Shown piece after piece: positions 35,320 through 43,736 of a stretch of DNA of 57,337 nucleotides. Source of the stretch: Alphaproteobacteria bacterium (GTDB taxonomy: Bacteria; Pseudomonadota; Alphaproteobacteria; Sphingomonadales; Sphingomonadaceae); NCBI GenBank assembly GCA_018823905.1, contig JAHJHL010000176.1:1-57337 (forward strand), written 5' to 3'. The notes below the pieces were generated by a model. That model made no database searches. It saw only the letters and a list, made by a program, of their open reading frames with translations, and was not told the origin of the DNA. A program made the translations under genes and the position numbers. Within the stretch, counting starts at the first letter, position 1; each line of letters begins with the position of its first letter.

Positions 35320-37752
35320 ATGGTGCAGCTTCAGTTTCTGGGGCGCACCGGTACCGTGATAGACGATCTGCTGAACGACTTTTTGGCCGAAACGGCCGAA
35401 ATCCTTGCCGATGCCGGTGGGGCGCTCGTCGCGTGGGAGGCCGATCCCACTGATCGCGCCCAGCTCGACGCCATTTTTCGCCTTGTCCACACGATCAAAG
35501 GCAGCTCGGGTTTCCTCGCTCTGCCGCGCGTCACCGCGCTCTCGCACGCCGCTGAAGACGCGCTTGATCAGGTGCGCCGCGGCAATCGAACAGCCAACGC
35601 TGCGCTCGTCACCCGGGTCCTTGCGATTATCGACCGGCTGCACACGCTTTGCACCGCATTGGGCCGGGGCGGCTTCGAGCCCTCCGGCGACGATGGCGAC
35701 GTGATCGCGGCGCTGGCCGAACAAGATTCGCCGTCGGACACCGGATATGATGTTGCCGGTGTCCCGCTACGCCGCGACGATGATTTTCAGTCCGAACTGC
35801 AAAGCTGGCGCTCGATCCGGGTGCCGCTGCCATTGCTCGACAGCGTGATGACCGGGGTCACCGACATCGTCCTCGCGCGCAATGAATTCGCCCGGATGCT
35901 TCGCGAATCGGGCGCCAGCCCCACCGTGATTGCGTCCTTCGATCGCTTGTCCGATTCGATCGCCGGGATGCGCCAGTCGGTCAGCCAGATGCGGATGCAG
36001 CGGATCGACAAGCTGTTCGCGCCGCTGCCGCGTATCGTGCGCGATCTGGCGCAGGACATGGGCAAGAAGATCGCGTTCCAGACCAGCGGCGGCGAGGTCG
36101 AGCTCGACCGCGAGATGATGGAAAATATCCGCGACCCGCTGATCCACATTGTCCGCAACGCGATCGACCATGGCATCGAAGCGCTCGAAGACCGGGTCGC
36201 TGCGGGCAAGGATATTACCGCGACCATTTCGGTGTCAGCACGTCAGTCGGGCAACCAGATCGAAATCGAAATCCGCGACGACGGCCGCGGCATATCGCCT
36301 GACGCGCTGGTCGCCAAGGCGATCGCATCGCGCGCGATCACCGCTGCCGAAGCGCGCACGCTGTCGGCCAAGGACAAGCTGGAACTCGTGTTCCGTCCCG
36401 GCTTTTCGACCGCGGCGAAAGTTACCGAAGTGTCGGGGCGCGGCGTCGGCATGGATATCGTCAAGGCAAATGTCGAAAAGATCGGCGGCGTTGTCGAACT
36501 GCGCAACGATGAGGGCCGGGGGCTGACGATTCTGCTCCGCGTGCCGATGACGCTGACGATCATTTCGGGGCTGATGGTGCGGGCGGCGGGACAATATTTC
36601 GCCATTCCGCGCGGAGCAGTGCGCGAAATCCTGCTCGAAAATGGCGACACGGTGCGCATCGACCGCGTCGGTGGCGGCGAACTGGCGACGGTGCGCGGCG
36701 AACAATATCCCTTGCTGCGGCTCGAAACGGTGCTCGGGCGTGAAGCGAGCGACGACGACGATGTTGATGATCGGGCGCTGGTGATCGTGCGGCCGGGGCA
36801 GGGGCAAAGCTACGCGCTGAGCGTTGCGGCGATCCACGATCATGAGGAGCTGGTGATCAAACCCGCGGCGCCGATGATCATGGCGACGGGGCTTTACGCC
36901 GGAACGACGCTACCCGACAATGGCCGCCCGGTCCTGCTGCTCGACGTGCAGGGGCTGGTGGCCGCTGCGGCGATCGACGCGACCGAAACCGGACGCAACC
37001 ATGATCAGATGGCCGCCGCCGAAGCGCAGGCGAATGCCGCGCGCAACGCCGCGCAGCTGCTGCTGTTCCGCGATACCAATGGCCGGGTCCGCGGGGTGCG
37101 GTTGTCGGTCATCGAGCGGGTCGAGGAAATCCCTGCGTCGGCGCTGTTCGAAAGCGCGGGCCACGTTCAGGCGCAGATCGGCGACGAGATTTTCCCGGTC
37201 CATACCGCGAACCTGCCCGAAGCCGAGGGATCGCTGAAGCTGCTGCGGCTGTTCGACGGTCAATCGGTGCTCTGTTATCCGATCGCCGAAGTCATCGACA
37301 TCGTTCGATTGCCCGACGCGGTGCAACCGTCGGCAGCGCCGGGGCTTATTGCGGGTGTCGTGCTGGTCAGCGGCGAACCCGTCGAGCTGATCGATCCCTT
37401 CTGGCTGATGGCGCAATATGCGGCACTGGATGGCGATGCCGCGCCGAACCAGCCGCTCTGCCGCCTCGCCGACGACGATGATGGCTGGGGCAGCAATTTT
37501 CTCGCGCCGATCCTGCGCAATGCTGGCTACCGCGTGGTATCGGGCGACGATGCAGCGGACGAGGCGCCCGATGTCTTGCTCTGCCTGACCGAAGATGGCG
37601 CGTCCTGCGCCCATGTCGGCGACGAAATCCCGGTTATCCGACTGCGCAGCGCGGTTGCCGCGGCGGGGCCCGATGACGAAACCGTTTATCGCTACGACCG
37701 TCAGGCGCTGCTCGACGCGTTGGCGCGCCGCGTCGGAGGAGGCCGCGCATGA
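35320..37752 (+). CDS. cheA: chemotaxis histidine kinase CheA
   Basis: An 810-residue CheA. The Hpt domain carries HTIKGSSGF (H57). The P3 dimerisation helices follow without a clear P2. The ATPase domain has the N-box (HIVRNAIDHGIE near residue 285), G1 (DDGRGIS) and G2 (GRGVGMDIVK) boxes. Two CheW-like domains follow in tandem (about residues 415-545 and 570-700) instead of one. The last 90 residues look like a receiver lacking the phosphoacceptor Asp (PDVLLCLTEDG). Its stop overlaps cheW (ATGA). No MCP or flagellar gene is in the window. The stimulus and output are unknown. Confidence 0.9.
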   Translation: MVQLQFLGRTGTVIDDLLNDFLAETAEILADAGGALVAWEADPTDRAQLDAIFRLVHTIKGSSGFLALPRVTALSHAAEDALDQVRRGNRTANAALVTRVLAIIDRLHTLCTALGRGGFEPSGDDGDVIAALAEQDSPSDTGYDVAGVPLRRDDDFQSELQSWRSIRVPLPLLDSVMTGVTDIVLARNEFARMLRESGASPTVIASFDRLSDSIAGMRQSVSQMRMQRIDKLFAPLPRIVRDLAQDMGKKIAFQTSGGEVELDREMMENIRDPLIHIVRNAIDHGIEALEDRVAAGKDITATISVSARQSGNQIEIEIRDDGRGISPDALVAKAIASRAITAAEARTLSAKDKLELVFRPGFSTAAKVTEVSGRGVGMDIVKANVEKIGGVVELRNDEGRGLTILLRVPMTLTIISGLMVRAAGQYFAIPRGAVREILLENGDTVRIDRVGGGELATVRGEQYPLLRLETVLGREASDDDDVDDRALVIVRPGQGQSYALSVAAIHDHEELVIKPAAPMIMATGLYAGTTLPDNGRPVLLLDVQGLVAAAAIDATETGRNHDQMAAAEAQANAARNAAQLLLFRDTNGRVRGVRLSVIERVEEIPASALFESAGHVQAQIGDEIFPVHTANLPEAEGSLKLLRLFDGQSVLCYPIAEVIDIVRLPDAVQPSAAPGLIAGVVLVSGEPVELIDPFWLMAQYAALDGDAAPNQPLCRLADDDDGWGSNFLAPILRNAGYRVVSGDDAADEAPDVLLCLTEDGASCAHVGDEIPVIRLRSAVAAAGPDDETVYRYDRQALLDALARRVGGGRA

Positions 37753-38186
37753 TGGAAAAACTCTATCTGATCGCGCGCATCGCCGACACCCGCGTCGCGC
37801 TGCGCAGCCGGGCGATCAACTCGGTGGTCACCGTCGGAATTCCGGTCGAAGTCCCAGGCGCGCCGCCGCATGTTGCAGGTCTGTTTGCGCTGCGCAGCCG
37901 CGTCTTCACGCTGATCGATCCGCATGTTGTCATCGGCCTGCCGCCGGTTCCGGTTGCATCGGGGCAACGGGTGATCGTCGTCGATGTCGCCGACCATGGC
38001 TATGCACTGCTCGCCGATGCGATCGAGGATGTCTGTTTTATCGAGGCGCCGGAGACGCGCGTCGCGGGCAAATTGCTGCCGGGATGGGCGCGCGTCGCCG
38101 ACGGGATGATCGAGCATCAGGGCGCTTCGCTGCTAGTCGTCGATCCGTCGCATTTCATCACCTTGCCGGTGATGAAAGCGGCGTGA
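37749..38186 (+). CDS. cheW: chemotaxis adaptor CheW
   Basis: A 145-residue CheW adaptor that links receptors to CheA. It shows the usual beta-barrel segments (LIARIADTRVALRSRAINSVV; VAGLFALRSRVFTLIDPHVVIGLP). It overlaps cheA by ATGA and precedes cheY by 64 bp. It is the third CheW-like domain encoded in this cluster. Confidence 0.9.
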   Translation: MMEKLYLIARIADTRVALRSRAINSVVTVGIPVEVPGAPPHVAGLFALRSRVFTLIDPHVVIGLPPVPVASGQRVIVVDVADHGYALLADAIEDVCFIEAPETRVAGKLLPGWARVADGMIEHQGASLLVVDPSHFITLPVMKAA

Positions 38187-38250
38187 GTTAACGGGCTAGA
38201 CACTCCTTGAAACTAGCATGACGTGAAATCTGGGTGTTGCGGAGGAATGA

Positions 38251-38625
38251 ATGTCGAAATCTTGTCTGGTCGTCGATGACAGCAAAGTCATTCGCAAGGT
38301 CGCGCGCCATATCCTTGAAAGCATGGCCTTTGCCGTCGAAGAAGCCGCCGACGGGCAGGAGGCGCTGACCTTTTGTCGCGCTAATCGCCCCGACGTGATC
38401 CTGCTCGACTGGAACATGCCAGTGATGAGCGGGATGGAGTTTTTGGGCGCGTTCAATGATCTTGATTATGGCCACGATGAACGGCCGCGGGTCGTGTTCT
38501 GCACCACCGAAAACAGCATCGACCATATTCGCGCCGCGATCGAAGCGGGCGCCGACGAATATGTCATGAAGCCGTTCGATCGCGAAACGCTGGAAGGAAA
38601 ATTGCAGCTCGTCGGCGTCGCGTAA
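38251..38625 (+). CDS. cheY: CheY-type response regulator
   Basis: A 124-residue single receiver domain. It has the acidic pair D9/D10 (LVVDDSK), phosphoacceptor D53 (VILLDWNMPVMSGM) and the conserved Lys in VMKPFDRETL near residue 109. No output domain is present. A GGAGGA ribosome binding site precedes the ATG. It probably acts as the CheA output or as a phosphate sink. cheB follows after 4 bp. Confidence 0.92.
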   Translation: MSKSCLVVDDSKVIRKVARHILESMAFAVEEAADGQEALTFCRANRPDVILLDWNMPVMSGMEFLGAFNDLDYGHDERPRVVFCTTENSIDHIRAAIEAGADEYVMKPFDRETLEGKLQLVGVA

Positions 38626-38629
38626 GCCG

Positions 38630-39737
38630 ATGTCGATGGCGCGACCGCTTCCCCTGATCTCCGATCCGGAACCGTCGGCGCGGACGGTGCGGGTCATGCT
38701 GGTCGACGACAGCCTAGTCGTGCGCAGCATCCTCGAACGTATCGTCGATCAACGCGCGGGGCTCGAAATCTGCGCCTCGGTTGCCTCCGCACATGACGCG
38801 CTCGCCTTCCTCGCCCGCGAACCCGTCGATGTCGTCGTGCTCGATATCGAAATGCCCGGGATGAGCGGCATCGACGCACTGCCGCATATTCTGACGCGCG
38901 CCGCCAAGGCGCGGGTGTTGATCCTCTCTTCAAACTGCGTCGAAGGCGGCCCGGCGGCGATCGAAGCGCTTGCGCTCGGCGCCAGCGACACCCTCGCCAA
39001 GCCCGGTCGTGGTAGTTTTTCGGGCCGCTTTGCAGAGGTACTCACCGACCGCATCATGACGCTGGGCAACCAGCAGGATTTCCCGGCGCCGGTCCCCGTC
39101 GCCGAACGCCGCGCGCCTGCGCCCGTCGCGCTGGCAATCGACAGCGACCAGCCGATCGAATGTATCGCTGTTGCGGCATCGACCGGCGGCATCCCCGCCT
39201 TCACCAATTTCCTCGCCAACCTCGACCCGCGCATCACCGCACCGATCCTGCTGACCCAGCATCTGCCCGATGCCTTCATGGAATTTTACGCCAAGCAGAT
39301 CGCGACGATGACCGACCGCAGCGTATCCGTCGCCCAAGCCGGAATGGTGATCGAGCGCGCCCATATCTACCTTGCGCCGGGGGATGCCCATTTGGTCGTC
39401 GTGAAGAACGGCCGCCGCTATGAAATCGCGCTCGACCACCGCGCTGTCGACAATGGCTGCTGTCCCTCGGCCGATCCGATGCTCGATTCGGTTGCCGAAG
39501 TTTACGGTAAAGGCGGCGTCGCCGTTATCCTCAGCGGTATGGGCCGCGATGGCGTCATCGGCGCGGCGCGGCTCAAAGAGGCGGGCGGCACAATCTTCGC
39601 GCAGGCACCCGAAAGCTGCGTCATCTGGGGGCATGCCCGGCGCGGTCGCCAAGGCAGGAATCGCCGCCGCCACGCTCAATCCCGACGCGATCGCGCTGAT
39701 GCTCGGCAGTTTTCTGCCGGGTCGGCGCCAGCCATGA
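38630..39737 (+). CDS. cheB: CheB methylesterase/deamidase (frameshifted near the 3' end)
   Basis: CheB removes methyl groups from chemoreceptor glutamates. A receiver domain (VMLVDDSLVVR; VVLDIEMPGMSGIDALP) is followed by the esterase domain with the active Ser in AVAASTGGIPA (near residue 186), a His in TQHLPDAF and SGMGRDGVIGA. At a run of five G (39627-39631) the frame shifts. Removing one G restores the family ending WGMPGAVAKAG and a stop at 39735-39737 overlapping cheR. As given, the frame instead runs on into cheR, giving a false 653-residue fusion. Assembly or sequencing error is likely. Confidence 0.88.
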
Positions 39738-40591
39738 TGGGCGGCAGCGCCAGTGAATCGGCCTACCGCGTCCTGATGGGCGTGCTTGAATCGCGGACCG
39801 GACAGACGCTGTCACCCAGCCGCATCTGGCGCATCGAAATGTCGCTGAAACCGGTGATGCAGCGCCACAATATCGCCGATCTCGACGCGCTGGTCGCGGG
39901 ATTGGTCACCTCGAACAGTCGCCAACTGCTTGACGATACCGTCGACGCGATGCTCAACAATGAAACCTATTTCTATCGCGAATACAGCCTGTTCGATGAC
40001 ATTGCTGCAACGGTGCTTGATAAGCTGCGCGAGATCAACAAGCTGCGCCGTCGGCTGACGATCTGGCATTGCGGCGTGTCGACCGGGCAAGAGGCCTATT
40101 CGCTGGCGATGCTGATCGCCGAACAGGGCGAGAAATGGGCGGGGTGGCAGGTCGATATCGTCGGCACCGACGTCAGCTATCACGCGATCAGCCGCGCCCG
40201 TGTTGGGCTCTACAGCCAGTTTGAAATCCAGCGCGGCCTTCCGGTCCAGCGCATGGTGCGCTGGTTCGACCAGACCGAGGCTGGCTGGCTGGTCAAAGCG
40301 GATATCCGCCGCCGCATCGATTTTTCGGTCCAGAACATGCTCACCGACCGACCGCCGCTCGCCAGCCCCGCCGACCTCATTTTCTGTCGCAACCTGCTGC
40401 TCTATTTCTCTCCCTCGATGCGGCAAAAGGCGTTCGCCAAGCTGCGGACAATGGCGGCGCCGCAAAGCTTCCTTGTGCTCGGCGCGGGCGAGACCGTGCT
40501 CGGCCAGACCGACCAGTTCGTCGCGAGCCCGCGTTTGCGGGGATTGTACGAACCCGCCGACCAGCAAGTGCGCCGCGCCGCGGCGGCCTGA
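39734..40591 (+). CDS. cheR: CheR protein-glutamate methyltransferase
   Basis: CheR methylates receptor glutamates using SAM. The 285-residue protein has an N-terminal helical domain, the NNETYFYREYSLFDDI block near residue 77, the SAM site WHCGVSTGQEAYSLAML near residue 112, and LIFCRNLLLYFS near residue 215. The start (ATGATGGGC) overlaps the restored cheB stop, the usual cheB/cheR coupling. Confidence 0.93.
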   Translation: MMGGSASESAYRVLMGVLESRTGQTLSPSRIWRIEMSLKPVMQRHNIADLDALVAGLVTSNSRQLLDDTVDAMLNNETYFYREYSLFDDIAATVLDKLREINKLRRRLTIWHCGVSTGQEAYSLAMLIAEQGEKWAGWQVDIVGTDVSYHAISRARVGLYSQFEIQRGLPVQRMVRWFDQTEAGWLVKADIRRRIDFSVQNMLTDRPPLASPADLIFCRNLLLYFSPSMRQKAFAKLRTMAAPQSFLVLGAGETVLGQTDQFVASPRLRGLYEPADQQVRRAAAA

Positions 40592-40668
40592 CCTTGCAAT
40601 TTGCGCCGCGCTGGCGCAGGTGGATCGGTATCCCGCACCGGGATGAAACAACATGGGCCGCGAACCGC

Positions 40669-41358
40669 ATGAGCGATTTTATCGAACGCTGGTCACCCAA
40701 TTTCGACGAGCGCGCGCTGCCTATCTCGATGATCGTGCTTCATTATACCGGCATGAAGACCGGCGCTGCGGCCATCGACTGGCTCGCCAATCCGGAAGCC
40801 AAAGTGTCGGCGCATTATGTCGTCAGCGAGGATGGCCAGATCACCCACATGGTGCCCGAAGAAAAACGCGCCTGGCATGCGGGGCAATCGCACTGGCGCG
40901 GAGTCAGCGACATCAACTCGGCGAGCGTCGGGATCGAGATTGTCAATCCCGGCCATGAATTCGGCTATGTCCCGTTCCCCGATCCGCAGGTCGCCTCGGT
41001 CGTCCGTCTCGTCCATCTGATCAAGGATCGCTACGCGATCACCCGCGGCAATGTCGTGGGTCATTCGGACATCGCCCCGACGCGCAAGCAGGATCCGGGC
41101 GAACTGTTTCCGTGGGAAGAACTGGCGCGCCGCCGCCTCGCGCTGCCGCGCCCGCGCAAAAAGCTGACCGATCCGCTGTGGACCGATGCGGGGTTCCTGC
41201 TGGCGCTCGAACGCTTTGGCTATGACGTGACCGACGGTTTTGCCGCAACGGTTGCCTTCCAGCGCCGCTTTCGACCCGAACTGATCGATGGTACGATCGA
41301 CGGCGAGTGCCGGGCGATCCTGCTGGGTTTGCTGCTGCCCCAACCCGAAGGGAACTGA
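40669..41358 (+). CDS. N-acetylmuramoyl-L-alanine amidase, AmpD-like
   Basis: A zinc amidase of the Amidase_2 family that cleaves the lactyl-amide bond of (anhydro)muropeptides. Zn-binding His residues are visible in IVLHYTGM (near residue 24) and VVGHSDIAPTRKQDPGELFPW (near residue 129). A C-terminal peptidoglycan-binding-like segment follows (GYDVTDGFAATVAFQRRFRP, about residues 185-205). No signal peptide is evident from ATG 40669, which favours cytoplasmic recycling as in AmpD. In-frame codons upstream to 40594 exist. Confidence 0.88.
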   Translation: MSDFIERWSPNFDERALPISMIVLHYTGMKTGAAAIDWLANPEAKVSAHYVVSEDGQITHMVPEEKRAWHAGQSHWRGVSDINSASVGIEIVNPGHEFGYVPFPDPQVASVVRLVHLIKDRYAITRGNVVGHSDIAPTRKQDPGELFPWEELARRRLALPRPRKKLTDPLWTDAGFLLALERFGYDVTDGFAATVAFQRRFRPELIDGTIDGECRAILLGLLLPQPEGN

Positions 41359-41366
41359 ACGAGCCG

Positions 41367-41394
41367 TTTTGTCGGCGCGTTCGCGACGACAAAA
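41367..41394. terminator. bidirectional terminator hairpin between convergent genes
   Basis: A 13-bp stem with one mismatch (TTTTGTCGGCGCG / CGCGACGACAAAA) and a tiny loop, with T- or A-rich outer ends on both strands. It lies between the amidase stop (41358) and the DUF3703 stop (41421), as expected of a shared terminator. Confidence 0.65.
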
Positions 41395-41420
41395 AGCACG
41401 CCGTCTTGTCGGGTATCAGT

Positions 41421-41840
41421 TTAGCGCACAACCAGCAGATAGGCGGCGACGAGCGCGGCGACCAGAACAGCGCGCAGGATCAAACCGTTACGCAGCGAAT
41501 GACCTTCAAGATGGGCTTGCAGGTCCGATGGGATCGGCATCGGCCGCGTTGCCGAAACGTCCGCGCCGCCCGTGTTGCCGACGGGAACCCAGCCCGCCAC
41601 GTGGAAGGGACCGGCACCGATCAGCCGGACAAGCTGTCCCCGCACTTCTTTGCCATCCGCCTGTTTGAGCGCGAGGCGCAGCATTTGGAAATGCGTCTGG
41701 ACGTGCGTCCAGTAGCGACGCTGGCCCAAGATATGCGCACGTTCCAAATGATGTTTGGCGAGCGTCATGTTGCCCGTCGCTGAGGCGGAGCGCGCTGCCG
41801 CCATTTCGTTCGCGAACGCCGATTTTAGGTTGGATTTCAT
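41421..41840 (-). CDS. DUF3703 domain-containing membrane protein
   Basis: A 139-residue protein that resembles the DUF3703 family: a helical N-terminal region (AFANEMAAARSA; LAKHHLERAHILGQRRYWTHVQTHFQML) and a C-terminal transmembrane helix (GLILRAVLVAALVAAYLLVV). ATG 41840 is chosen because a GGAGA ribosome binding site precedes it; a longer frame to 41888 lacks one. Function unknown. Confidence 0.78.
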   Translation of the reverse strand: MKSNLKSAFANEMAAARSASATGNMTLAKHHLERAHILGQRRYWTHVQTHFQMLRLALKQADGKEVRGQLVRLIGAGPFHVAGWVPVGNTGGADVSATRPMPIPSDLQAHLEGHSLRNGLILRAVLVAALVAAYLLVVR

Positions 41841-41896
41841 GGTGATGTCTCCATCGTGAGGACAAAATATTATCACGACCGTCGTCATTCCAGCCA

Positions 41897-41925
41897 GCGG
41901 CCGATGGCACTAGTGCATCGGCCGC
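41897..41925. repeat. 29-nt palindrome upstream of the DUF3703 gene
   Basis: GCGGCCGATG-G-CAC, then TA, then GTGCATCGGCCGC: a 13-bp stem with one bulged G. It is 57 bp before the DUF3703 start. It could be an operator or a repeat unit. Confidence 0.4.
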
Positions 41926-42004
41926 ACCCCATTGCCAACCTCGGTTTCTCATGCGGTTGCCGCCCATTGCCACGCGGCAGTTAGCGACCAATTGCGGCCA
42001 ACTA

Positions 42005-42142
42005 AATCCTCCCCGCTTGCGGGGAGGGGGACCACCGAAGGTGGTGGAGGGGGCTGGCGGAATTAAGCCGAGGTTGCGTTAGGGCGCGAACCCCCTCCGT
42101 CAGCGCTTTCGCGCTGCCACCTCCCCACAGGTGGGGAGGATC
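42005..42142. repeat. dispersed 138-bp repeat with nested hairpins
   Basis: Outer arms AATCCTCCCC and GGGGAGGATC face each other. Inside are three smaller hairpins, including CTCCCCGC-TTGC-style and CCACC-CGAA-GGTGG-style stems and GCGCTTTCGCGC. The composition differs sharply from coding DNA. It lies between the DUF3703 gene and rnpB. This class of large intergenic palindrome is common in sphingomonads and related alphaproteobacteria. Confidence 0.65.
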
Positions 42143-42208
42143 TAACGTCCGCTCCCCACCCCAAACCAGCCTTCCCCACAATCGCTCGTATTGCGCGTCT
42201 GATCGCGC

Positions 42209-42214
42209 TATACT
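42209..42214 (+). promoter_or_regulatory. -10 element of the rnpB promoter
   Basis: TATACT, six bases before the expected 5' end of RNase P RNA. The -35 hexamer is not obvious (around 42186-42196). Confidence 0.55.
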
Positions 42215-42220
42215 CGATCC

Positions 42221-42612
42221 GCCAGAGGGTTGGGCGATCGCCGCCGGTGGGGTATCCTGCCGGGGGAGGAAAGTCCGGGCTCCACGGAAATCACGGTGCC
42301 GGATAACGTCCGGCGGGCCGGTCTTCGGACCGGTTCAGGGAAAGTGCCACAGAGAGCAAACCGCCACGGCTTCGGCCCGGCGAAAGGTGAAAGGGTGCGG
42401 TAAGAGCGCACCGCGCGGCTGGTAACAGGCGCGGCACGGCAAACCCCACCGGGAGCAAGGTCGAATAGGGACGGTACGGATTTATCCAGGGCTGATTCCG
42501 GCCCAGCCGTCCGGGTTGACTGCTTGAGCGTTCGGGTAACCGTTCGCCTAGAGGAATGATCGCCCATCCCCGGTAACGGGGTGGACAGAACCCGGCTTAT
42601 AGACCCTCTGGC
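42221..42612 (+). ncRNA. rnpB: RNase P RNA, bacterial class A
   Basis: The catalytic RNA of RNase P, which removes 5' leaders of tRNA precursors. The conserved CR-I region is visible in GAGGAAAGTCCGGGCTCC (near 42264-42281) and the CR-V region in AGAGGAATGATCGCC (near 42549). Conserved AGGGAAAGTGCCACAGAGA and CGGTAAGAGCGCACCG segments lie between. The 5' GCCAGAGGGT pairs with the 3' ACCCTCTGGC to form P1, which fixes both ends to within a few bases. Confidence 0.95.
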
Positions 42613-42692
42613 ACTTACCTCCCCGGCGCCGCGCGGGAACCGCCCGCGCGCGGGCCGCGTATTAAGCGGACGAGTTGGAAGGGAAACGCATC

Positions 42693-42848
42693 ATGAAAAT
42701 CGTCGACGACCATGTCGAAGTGGATGAAACCGAAGCGAGTGGCGGCGTCAAAGGGCATAATGTTCGCTACGTCCTGGCCTTTTCGCTGATCGCGGTGGTG
42801 ATCGTGTTGTCGGCGATCTGGATCATCCCGACGCTGTTGCAGCCCTGA
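42693..42848 (+). CDS. 51-residue single-span membrane protein
   Basis: A small protein with an acidic N-terminal half (KIVDDHVEVDETEASGG) and one transmembrane helix (YVLAFSLIAVVIVLSAIWII), ending in PTLLQP. A GGAAGGGAA ribosome binding site precedes the ATG. It lies just after rnpB. The composition and clean helix argue for a real gene; function unknown. Confidence 0.65.
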   Translation: MKIVDDHVEVDETEASGGVKGHNVRYVLAFSLIAVVIVLSAIWIIPTLLQP

Positions 42849-42854
42849 TCGCGC

Positions 42855-43508
42855 TCATTTCGCCTTGGTAAGGCGGACCAACTCCTCCTCGGCGCCCGGG
42901 GTGTCTTCCATATAGATGGTCGACACCGGCTGCCTGAATTTTCGCGTATGAAGCTTGTCATATCCACGGTCGCCCGTGGTCGCGACCTTGAGCTGGGTGG
43001 TGATCGTATCGCCGGTCGCGACATCCCAGCTCATTTCATTGCCGTCATGCGCAAAGGTGCGGCTGTACACCGTTGCATCGAGCCCGATCAGCCGCATCCG
43101 TGGGCGCTCCGCTGTGCGGACGGCGCGATACCGATAGGTCGCGGATAAGGCCGTGGTGCCCCCGTTCAGATCGCGGATCGTCAGCACACCCTTGGCGATC
43201 GTCAGTGCCGCGGGACCGATTGGAAGGGGTTCGAGCTTCAATTCGCCGCCCGGTTCGTGACCGATATCGACCTCGCTGCGATAGCTGAGCATGACGCGCA
43301 GCGTTCGTGCGTCGGGGCTTGCGACGACATAAACAGTGTCGGTATCACCGTCGCCGTTGAGGTCGCCGTCGGCGCGCGTCTCGATCTCTTCGCCGAGTTC
43401 GAGCCAGTCGTTCAACATCGCGTCGGTAATCGGCGGCATCACTGGCCGGTCGGCCGCATGCGCCATCCCGCCCAGCGAAATCGCGGCGATCAATCCCAGA
43501 CTGCGCAT
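42855..43508 (-). CDS. exported hypothetical protein with DxNGDGD repeat motif
   Basis: A 217-residue protein with a signal peptide (MRSLGLIAAISLGGMAHAADR). A calcium-loop-like DLNGDGDTDTVYVV near residue 46 is typical of FG-GAP/dockerin-type Asp-rich loops. ATG 43508 is chosen because GGGGAGA precedes it at the right distance; longer frames lack one. It is convergent with the 51-residue gene. Probably periplasmic; function unknown. Confidence 0.72.
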   Translation of the reverse strand: MRSLGLIAAISLGGMAHAADRPVMPPITDAMLNDWLELGEEIETRADGDLNGDGDTDTVYVVASPDARTLRVMLSYRSEVDIGHEPGGELKLEPLPIGPAALTIAKGVLTIRDLNGGTTALSATYRYRAVRTAERPRMRLIGLDATVYSRTFAHDGNEMSWDVATGDTITTQLKVATTGDRGYDKLHTRKFRQPVSTIYMEDTPGAEEELVRLTKAK

Positions 43509-43647
43509 AAAATCATCTCCCCCAGTCACCAGCAGGTTATCAGCTGCTAGCAAATGGTCCAGCCGCCGCCGGTGATCGGGCGCACAGCCCAGTTTCCGCT
43601 TTCCTACATTATTTTGCTGACCTACCATCGGTTTTTGGGGGTCGTCT

Positions 43648-43669
43648 GAAATCACCGATAGGTGATTTC
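43648..43669. promoter_or_regulatory. 9-bp perfect hairpin upstream of the caspase-like gene
   Basis: GAAATCACC-GATA-GGTGATTTC, 68 bp before the TTG start, in the intergenic region with the divergent gene at 42855-43508. It could be an operator or an mRNA leader hairpin. Confidence 0.4.
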
Positions 43670-43736
43670 GGAGTGAAGTTGCGCAGATTTCCGCCATTCT
43701 TTGCGCGGAGCTGAACATGCGTCGGGGGGCAGGCAG

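Noticed and set aside
38630-40591. A 653-residue CheB-CheR fusion protein
   Set aside because: The junction region is Arg-rich out-of-frame sequence, and the adjacent frame gives the normal CheB C-terminus and stop; one extra G explains it.
41990-42150. Possible CRISPR or tandem repeat array
   Set aside because: The repeats are inverted, not direct, and there are no regular spacers; it is a nested palindromic intergenic element.
42150-42692. Antisense protein frame over rnpB
   Set aside because: The region folds and matches RNase P RNA, with conserved CR-I and CR-V segments and a P1 pairing.
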